Below the pieces are notes generated by a model. That model was not told where the DNA came from. It saw only the letters and a list, made by a program, of their open reading frames with translations, and ran no database searches. A DNA stretch of 64,000 nt from an uncultured Jannaschia sp. (GTDB lineage Bacteria > Pseudomonadota > Alphaproteobacteria > Rhodobacterales > Rhodobacteraceae), in assembly GCF_947503795.1 (NCBI RefSeq), contig NZ_CANNEZ010000003.1:214357-278356 (forward strand), given 5' to 3'. Shown here one piece after another: positions 55,132 through 64,000 of this stretch. Every line of letters starts with the position of its first letter. The first letter of the stretch is position 1. A program made the position numbers and the translations under genes.

Positions 55132-55153
55132 ATTGATTGACCAGTCAATCAAT
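55132..55153. promoter_or_regulatory. Probable BetI operator
   Basis: Perfect inverted repeat ATTGATTGAC-CA-GTCAATCAAT (10-bp arms). It lies 9 bases before the betI ATG, and TTGACA on the minus strand at 55177-55172 may be the -35 box, with a weak -10 overlapping the operator. Typical TetR-type autoregulatory site. Confidence 0.75.
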
Positions 55154-55173
55154 CTTCACACCACGCGTGTTTG

Positions 55174-58377
<3,204 letters not shown>

Positions 58378-58388
58378 TGCGCTTCGGC

Positions 58389-58411
58389 GGGCGGCCCGGA
58401 CCGGGCCGCCC
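58389..58411. terminator. Hairpin between convergent katG and wbpM-like genes
   Basis: GGGCGGCCC (58389-58397) pairs with GGGCCGCCC (58403-58411) over GGACC, 11 bases past the katG stop. No T run on either side; may act bidirectionally. Confidence 0.55.
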
Positions 58412-58421
58412 GGACCGCGCG

Positions 58422-60323
58422 TCAGGCGGCGGGCTTGCGCATGGGGTCCGCTCGGGCCGTCTCCAGCGGCGTCGTTCGGGGCGGCGCATACCCCTCGACA
58501 TACTCGGACAGAAGCGCCCGCAGCACATCCGGCCGTCCGTCATGGATCGCGGTCGAGAGCGCGTCGAGCATGCCGCAGATCGCCCCCTCGGTCAGCCCCG
58601 CCTCCTCGGCGCGGAGGATCTTGGGATGCGGGGTGGACCGCAGGCTGGCATCGTCGATCAGCAGCTCCTCATAAAGCTTCTCGCCCGGCCGAAGCCCCGT
58701 GATCCGGATCTCGATATCGCCCTGACCCGTTTCGGGGTCGATCGGCTTGCGCCCCGAGAGCGCGATCATCCGCAGCGCGATGTCGAGGATCTTCTGCGGC
58801 TCGCCCATGTCGAGAACGAAGAGGTCGCGCCCCTGGGCGAAGGCCGAGGCGAGCAGCACCAGCCGAGCCGCCTCGGCGATGGTCATGAAGAAACGGGTCA
58901 CGTCGGGATGAGTGACGGTGACGGGCCCACCCGCCCGGATCTGTTCCGCGAAGAGTGGAAGCACTGATCCAGACGAGCCGAGCACATTGCCGAAGCGGAC
59001 CATCGCGAATTTCGTGGCCGGGTGGCGTGGCTGCAGGTCCTGCACCACCAGTTCGGCCAACCGCTTCGTCGCGCCCATGACATTGGTGGGCCGCACCGCC
59101 TTGTCGGTCGAGACGAGGATGAACCGCTCGACGCCGGCTTGCGCGGCGGCCTCGGCGGCGATGCGGGTTCCGATGATGTTGTTCGCGCCGCCCACGAGTG
59201 CATTTTCCTCGACGAGGGGGACGTGTTTGTAGGCGGCGGCGTGCAGCATGATCTGCACCCCTTCGCGGGCAAGGACGCGCGCGAGCGTCTCTGCGTCGGT
59301 GACCGATCCGAGGCGCGGCGCGATGCGGACGCCGTGGCGCGCGGCCAGCGAGACCAGATCGCGATGCGCATCGTAGAGCGCGTGTTCGGAATGATCGAAG
59401 AGGATGATCGCGGCCGGCCCGCAGGTCACGAGCTGGCGGCAAAGCTCGGACCCGATAGAGCCGCCGGCCCCGGTGACCATCACCACCTTGCCGGAATAGG
59501 CGGCGGCGATCTCGGGCGTGTCGAGATTGACTTGGTCGCGGCCCAGAAGCGCGCCGGGTTCGACCGTGCGCAGCGTGTCGTCGTCGGTCCCGGCCATGAT
59601 CTCGACATAGGAGGGCAGGACCTGCGTCCGGATCGGCAGCGGCTCCAGCCGTTCGAGGATCTCGCGCCGCACCTCGTCGGGGACGGACGGCATGGCGAGA
59701 AGCACGCGTCGGAGGTCGTGGCTCTCGACCAGCGAGGGCAGCCGCTTGGCGGGATAGACCGGGAGCCCCGCGATCAGGAGGCCGGAGAGGCCGGGATCGT
59801 CGTCGACGAAGAGGACGGGGCGCGCCTCCTGGCTCTGGCGAAGCGCCGCGGCCAGCTGGATTCCGGCCCGTCCCGCACCGTAGATCGCGACGGGCTCGGC
59901 GACGGCGGGTGGCCAGAACGTCTCGAGAAGGATGATCGCCGCGAGGCGGCCCAGGATCGTGAAACAGAAGAACAAGGCACCCGTCATCGCGGGCACCGAG
60001 CGGGGCGACCCGGCCTGCAGCATGAAGCTCAGCGTGGCCATGCCGATTGCGATCGCCCCCGCCGCAAGCGCGATCTTGATGATCGCATGGGCTTCCAGCG
60101 CGTTGAGCTTGATCCAGGGCAGGCGCAGCACGGTGACAATCACGAGGCCCAGTGCCGTGGCCAGAAGGAGATAGGGTGCGCCCCCATCGAGCGGGGGCGT
60201 CGCCGTCCCGTAGCGGAGCGCATGCGCCAGATAGAGGCTCAACGGCACCAGAAGCCCGTCCATGACGAGAAAGATCATCCGCTTCGTGCGACGGGACAGG
60301 TCTTGTGGGGTGAAACCGGACAT
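58422..60323 (-). CDS. Membrane nucleotide-sugar 4,6-dehydratase/epimerase (WbpM/CapD-like)
   Basis: A 633-residue polysaccharide enzyme. Four membrane helices (about 15-130), a CoA-binding-like Rossmann domain (IYGAGRAGIQLAAALR, near 148), then the catalytic SDR domain with VVMVTGAGGSIGSELCRQLV at about 281-300. The dehydratase motifs are HAAAYKHVPLVE, STDKAVRPTNVMGATKR and GEKLYEELL. It makes UDP-4-keto-6-deoxy sugars such as precursors of bacillosamine, fucosamine or quinovosamine. Upstream 117-bp gap separates it from the wzc-like gene. Confidence 0.92.
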   Translation of the reverse strand: MSGFTPQDLSRRTKRMIFLVMDGLLVPLSLYLAHALRYGTATPPLDGGAPYLLLATALGLVIVTVLRLPWIKLNALEAHAIIKIALAAGAIAIGMATLSFMLQAGSPRSVPAMTGALFFCFTILGRLAAIILLETFWPPAVAEPVAIYGAGRAGIQLAAALRQSQEARPVLFVDDDPGLSGLLIAGLPVYPAKRLPSLVESHDLRRVLLAMPSVPDEVRREILERLEPLPIRTQVLPSYVEIMAGTDDDTLRTVEPGALLGRDQVNLDTPEIAAAYSGKVVMVTGAGGSIGSELCRQLVTCGPAAIILFDHSEHALYDAHRDLVSLAARHGVRIAPRLGSVTDAETLARVLAREGVQIMLHAAAYKHVPLVEENALVGGANNIIGTRIAAEAAAQAGVERFILVSTDKAVRPTNVMGATKRLAELVVQDLQPRHPATKFAMVRFGNVLGSSGSVLPLFAEQIRAGGPVTVTHPDVTRFFMTIAEAARLVLLASAFAQGRDLFVLDMGEPQKILDIALRMIALSGRKPIDPETGQGDIEIRITGLRPGEKLYEELLIDDASLRSTPHPKILRAEEAGLTEGAICGMLDALSTAIHDGRPDVLRALLSEYVEGYAPPRTTPLETARADPMRKPAA

Positions 60324-60440
60324 TCATCTCCCTGCGGTCCGATTCCCTGCGGACTCAAGCGGAGCCCACATTACCAGATATGTCGGATGATGTAGAGATC
60401 GCGTCTAACGCCAGGCGCAGGGGGCGATTCCGGGTAGCGC

Positions 60441-62546
60441 TCAGTCGGAGTAGTAGCCCCGGCCGTAGCGTCCATATTCGCCGTAGCCCATCTTCTCCAT
60501 TCCTGCGAGGTCGATCTGGGTCAGCACGAGGCCCGAGACCTTGACGCGCGCGGTTTCCAGCAGGCGCAGACCTTCGCGCACGGCGGAGCGGGGGGTGTCG
60601 TTCCACTTCACCGAATAGAGGACGGCATCGACCTTCTGGGCGATGACGCGGCTGTCGGGAACGGCGAGGACGGGGGCCGTGTCGATGACGACCACATCGT
60701 AGCGCGCCCGCATGTCGGAAAGGAACTGCGCGAAGCGGTCCGACTGGAAGGTGTCGACCGGGTTCACGTTGCTCTTCTCGCCGATCAGGACGTCGACGCG
60801 ACCGAGCTGCGGGCTGTGCTGGATGACCTCGCCCAGCTCGGCCTCGCCCGACAGCACCGAGATCAGCCCGAACCCGTCGGTGAAACCGAGCTTCTGCGCG
60901 AAGATGCGGCGGCGGACGTCGCACTCGATGAGCAGGACGGTCTTGCCCAGACTGGCGAAGTTCTGCGCCAGGGCGAGCGATTGGGTCGTCTTGCCTTCGC
61001 CGGGCAGGGACGAGGTCGACATGATCACCTTCGGCGGCGTGTCGAGATTGGACAGCATCACGCTCGTGCGCAGATTGCGGAACGCCTCGGCCAGCCGCGA
61101 GGTCGGCTTCTCGGCGAGATAGTCGAGCATTGCCTTGCGGGACTTGATCTTCACGCGCGGCAGCTGGCCCATGACGGTGACGCCGGTCTGCGCCTCGAGT
61201 TGTTCGGCCGAGCGGTAGCCGGTCTGGCGCTGTTCCCGGAAGATCAGCGCGCCCGCGCCGGCCATCATCCCGAGAATCGCCGACAGCGCGAGGATCAGGG
61301 GCTTGCGGGGGCTCGTGGGATTGATCGGAACCACGGCGGAACTGAGGATCCTCGCATCGGCCTGCTGGATGCCCTGCTGGACGGCGGTCTCGCGCAGGCG
61401 GTTCTGGAAGTAGTCGAAGAGAAGCTGCGCCTGCTCGACCGCGCGCTCCAATCCTTGGCGTTGCAACAGCGCCTCGGACTGGGCCGCGAGCTGCGCTTCG
61501 AGCTCGGCCAGCGATACGCGCAGGGCCCGAGCCTGCGCCACGTTGCGCCGGTCGCCGCTCCGCGCCGTCTCGACCAGCTGGATGCTGCGTGCGCGCAAGG
61601 CATCGGCACTGGGCGCGTCGAGCGACATGATCCGGGCCAGCGCGCGGTCGCCGGTGAGCTCGAGGATGCGGGCGAAATCCTCGGCGTCGAGCGCGGCCTG
61701 CAGCGTCTCGGCCACGCCTTCGTCCGCGTCCGTCGCGCCGTCCATCCCGGTGATGCGCGTGCGCAGGTCGGCGATCTGTCGGTTGAGCGCCGCGACCTCC
61801 TCGGGGGTGACGAGTTCGGAGACGGCGGTGAAGGCGGTCAGCTCGTCCTGCACGGCCTCGAGCTCGGCGCCTTGCTCGGCGACCTTCTCGCTCAGCCAGG
61901 CGGTGGCGCGGGCCGTCGCCTCGAACTTCACCTCGATCTGTTCGAGAATGTAGAGATCGGCCAACGCGTTGGCGATCTCCGTCGCGGTGGCGGCGCTTTC
62001 GGAGCGGACGGAGATGCGAAAGACGAGCGAATTGCGGATATTGGTGATCGACAGCGCGTCCAGCACCGCGTTGATCGTCCGGTTGCGGATCTGCTCCTCG
62101 GTCGGCGCCTCCATCGGCTCGGGCGCGAGCCACGGGACGACCGACGCGACGATCGACCCAAGTGACACGCCGTCCGGGCGCAGCGTCGCGTTGAACTCGG
62201 GATCGGTCGTCAGGTCGAGCCGATCCACGAGCTTGCCGATCAGGCCGCGCGACTGCAGCACCTCGATCTCGGTGTTGATGATCGACTGGTCCCCCGAGAG
62301 GCCCGACACGACGCTTTCGAAATCGACGACGGATTGCTCGCGGCTTTCGAGCGCGACCGTGGCGGCGGCGGTGTAGATCGGAACCGCGAGACGGAAGGCG
62401 TAGAGCCCGCCGACCGTGATCGCCAAAACGGTGGTCAGCACGACCCACCACTTCCCAAGCCAGATCGTCAGGAGTAGCTTTCCGAGACCGATGTCGTCAT
62501 CATGCGCGGCCTCGACGGTCGAACTGATCGCGAGACTGTCATTCAT
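60441..62546 (-). CDS. Wzc-like polysaccharide co-polymerase / BY-kinase
   Basis: A 701-residue inner-membrane tyrosine kinase that controls chain length and export. Transmembrane 1 at ~33-52, periplasmic Wzz region with coiled coil (~200-400), transmembrane 2 at ~417-436, then the kinase: Walker A PGEGKTT at 515-521, A' LLIECDVRR at 538-546 and B YDVVVIDTAP at 616-625. A tyrosine cluster at the C-terminus (Tyr688, 691, 694, 698, 699) is the autophosphorylation tail. It is divergent from a PPP phosphatase. Confidence 0.93.
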   Translation of the reverse strand: MNDSLAISSTVEAAHDDDIGLGKLLLTIWLGKWWVVLTTVLAITVGGLYAFRLAVPIYTAAATVALESREQSVVDFESVVSGLSGDQSIINTEIEVLQSRGLIGKLVDRLDLTTDPEFNATLRPDGVSLGSIVASVVPWLAPEPMEAPTEEQIRNRTINAVLDALSITNIRNSLVFRISVRSESAATATEIANALADLYILEQIEVKFEATARATAWLSEKVAEQGAELEAVQDELTAFTAVSELVTPEEVAALNRQIADLRTRITGMDGATDADEGVAETLQAALDAEDFARILELTGDRALARIMSLDAPSADALRARSIQLVETARSGDRRNVAQARALRVSLAELEAQLAAQSEALLQRQGLERAVEQAQLLFDYFQNRLRETAVQQGIQQADARILSSAVVPINPTSPRKPLILALSAILGMMAGAGALIFREQRQTGYRSAEQLEAQTGVTVMGQLPRVKIKSRKAMLDYLAEKPTSRLAEAFRNLRTSVMLSNLDTPPKVIMSTSSLPGEGKTTQSLALAQNFASLGKTVLLIECDVRRRIFAQKLGFTDGFGLISVLSGEAELGEVIQHSPQLGRVDVLIGEKSNVNPVDTFQSDRFAQFLSDMRARYDVVVIDTAPVLAVPDSRVIAQKVDAVLYSVKWNDTPRSAVREGLRLLETARVKVSGLVLTQIDLAGMEKMGYGEYGRYGRGYYSD

Positions 62547-62651
62547 GCCGGGACGACCATCGTAATTCGGTGTCTTACGCCTATGTCATAGGAACCGGCG
62601 CGCGGCAACGCAGCGAGCGGGCGTGACCCCGCCACCGCGTGAAACAGAGCC

Positions 62652-63440
62652 ATGGATCCCATGCTGAAGACATTGAGCAAACGCTTCGGGCGCAGCGCCA
62701 CCGGTTCGGTCTTCGAGGCCGCGCTGCGACCCGATGCCCGGACCTATGTCGTCGGGGACATCCACGGCCGGCTGGATCTTCTGCACGGCGCGCTGGCGTT
62801 TCTGGATGCCGATATCGCCGAGAACGGCCCCGATTGCGAAATCGTGTTCCTCGGGGATTACGTCGACCGGGGCGAGACCTCGGCGGGTGTGCTGACGCTT
62901 CTGCATGGGATCGAGGCGGCCTGCCCGGTCCCCGCGACCGTCCTGATGGGCAATCACGAGCGGATGATGCTGGATTTCATGGATCAGCCGGTCGTGGCCG
63001 GACGTCGCTGGCTGGTCAATGGAGGGCTCCAGACGGCGGCGAGCTTCGGCGTTGCAGGGCTAACCGACCGCGCCGGTCCGAAGGCCCTTGTCGCCGCGCG
63101 CGCCGCAATCGCCGATGCGATGCCCGACGGGATGCTGAGCTGGCTGGAGCGACTGCCCCTGATGCACCGGAGCGGCAATCTCGTCTGCCTTCATGCGGGG
63201 GCCGACCCGGACCTGCCGATTGACGCGCAGGACAAGGATACGCTGCTCTGGGGGCATCGCGCCTTCACGACGACGCCCCGGCGCGACGGTCTGTGGATCG
63301 CACATGGCCACCATATCGTCGAGACGCCGACCGTCACCGCCGGCCGGATCGCGGTCGATACGGGCGCATATCATTCGGGGCGTCTGACCGTCGGCATCCT
63401 CGACACCGACCGGATCGACTTTCACATCATCGGGGCCTGA
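62652..63440 (+). CDS. PPP-family serine/threonine (tyrosine) phosphatase
   Basis: A 262-residue metallophosphatase with the three PPP signatures: VVGDIHGRLD (about 33-42), FLGDYVDRGETS (about 65-76) and LMGNHERMMLDF (about 98-109); later histidines LHAGAD and HGHH complete the metal site. It would remove phosphate from proteins, perhaps the kinase encoded divergently, although such kinases usually pair with a low-molecular-weight phosphatase. Convergent with the wza-like gene, separated by 18 bp. Confidence 0.9.
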   Translation: MDPMLKTLSKRFGRSATGSVFEAALRPDARTYVVGDIHGRLDLLHGALAFLDADIAENGPDCEIVFLGDYVDRGETSAGVLTLLHGIEAACPVPATVLMGNHERMMLDFMDQPVVAGRRWLVNGGLQTAASFGVAGLTDRAGPKALVAARAAIADAMPDGMLSWLERLPLMHRSGNLVCLHAGADPDLPIDAQDKDTLLWGHRAFTTTPRRDGLWIAHGHHIVETPTVTAGRIAVDTGAYHSGRLTVGILDTDRIDFHIIGA

Positions 63441-63458
63441 CGGCCGGCCGACTGCGGA

Positions 63459-64000
63459 TCAGTCGTTGACCGCGTTCCCGACCGCGATGACCTGCGGCAG
63501 AAGCTGGCTGATGGCGCGGTTCCACCGGGTGATGGGCTGCTCGGCCAGGAATACGACGTCGCCGGGCCGCATCTGCATCCTCGTGGCGACCGTCAGGTTC
63601 GCGGCGTTGCGCGCGTCGAGATGCCACGCGGTGACGGCTCCCAGATCGGCCGGATCGCTGGCCGCCCGGAGCACGTAGATCTGGCCCGGATTGGCCGTCT
63701 GCGTCGTGAAGCCGCCATTGTCGTAGAGCGCGTCGGCCAGCGTCGCCTGCCGCCCGAAGGGCAAAAGGAACCGGCTGGGATTGTTCACCTCGCCCGTCAG
63801 GTAGACATAGTCGCGGTCGACGGCATCGAGCGCGATGCGGTCGCGGAAGTTGCCCCGTGCCTCCTCGAGATTGCCGCGGCGGATGCCGATCTGGGCCTGG
63901 AGCTCGTTCAGGGCCTGGTTGCGCTGACCGGCCCGGAAATTGGCGAGCTGGATCTGTTCTGCGAAATAGGCCTGCGCCTGATCGAGATCGAACTCGTCGC
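63459..64000 (-). CDS. Wza-like polysaccharide export protein (5' end beyond the window)
   Basis: C-terminal 180 residues of an outer-membrane export protein. The visible part begins with DEFDLDQAQAYFAEQ, contains a coiled coil (RNQALNELQAQIG) and an SLBB-like ligand domain (YVYLTGEVNNPSRFLLPFGR, then LADALYDNGG), ending WNRAISQLLPQVIAVGNAVND. These match periplasmic domains of Wza/KpsD-type proteins. The open reading continues off the right edge. Works with the Wzc-like kinase for exopolysaccharide export. Confidence 0.85.
   Translation of the reverse strand, partial: DEFDLDQAQAYFAEQIQLANFRAGQRNQALNELQAQIGIRRGNLEEARGNFRDRIALDAVDRDYVYLTGEVNNPSRFLLPFGRQATLADALYDNGGFTTQTANPGQIYVLRAASDPADLGAVTAWHLDARNAANLTVATRMQMRPGDVVFLAEQPITRWNRAISQLLPQVIAVGNAVND

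Overview
The window is a gene-dense, very GC-rich chromosomal segment from an alphaproteobacterium, almost certainly order Rhodobacterales (Rhodobacteraceae, Roseobacter-like). Reasons: gene orders typical of that group (lptB-hpf-ptsN; rho-mnmE-mnmG-rsmG-parA-parB beside maf-aroE-coaE-dnaQ; a betI-betC-betB-betA choline block; hrcA-grpE facing mutS; rph-rdgB-ridA-hemW), a MaeB-type malic enzyme, and many 4-base start/stop overlaps. The genus cannot be told by eye. I see no rRNA, tRNA, CRISPR array, prophage or insertion sequence.

Layout. 1-2.3 kb: end of lptB, long-form hpf, ptsN and a small unknown gene. 2.3-10.8 kb: surface-glycan block (PAPS-type sulfotransferase, GT14-like transferase, two paralogous family-2-like glycosyltransferases, galU, cysQ, an export ABC permease, a secreted SH3-like protein). 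10.8-14.7 kb: alkB, then dnaK-dnaJ. 14.7-21.1 kb: exonuclease, malic enzyme, pyrophosphatase, mutS. 21.1-25.7 kb: grpE/hrcA and rph-rdgB-ridA-hemW. 25.7-33.0 kb: parB, parA, rsmG, mnmG, mnmE, rho, hemJ, all on the minus strand. 33.0-33.4 kb: the only gene-free stretch above 300 bp, a strong candidate for the chromosomal replication origin. 33.4-36.0 kb: maf-aroE-coaE-dnaQ on the plus strand, so genes diverge from the origin on both sides.

36.0-43.0 kb holds an eight-gene minus-strand operon: a variant succinate dehydrogenase-like complex (iron-sulfur, two membrane anchors, flavoprotein), a D-amino-acid-oxidase-like flavoenzyme, a two-subunit class I fumarase-type dehydratase and a CaiB-type CoA transferase placed between the two dehydratase subunits. 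I think this is the least understood system here; it may process a substituted dicarboxylic acid. 43.0-46.5 kb: an M20 amidohydrolase and a tungstate-type ABC transporter. 46.7-55.1 kb: a betaine/choline-type ABC transporter converging on betICBA, for uptake of choline or choline-O-sulfate and oxidation to glycine betaine. 55.2-58.4 kb: divergent oxyR and katG. 58.4-64.0 kb: exopolysaccharide genes (WbpM-like dehydratase, Wzc-like tyrosine kinase, PPP-type phosphatase, end of a Wza-like export protein).

Two perfect 16-bp parS sites lie inside coding sequence, at the first codons of mnmG and rsmG, beside parAB and within 6 kb of the proposed origin. They make the segregation centre of this replicon visible directly from the sequence.
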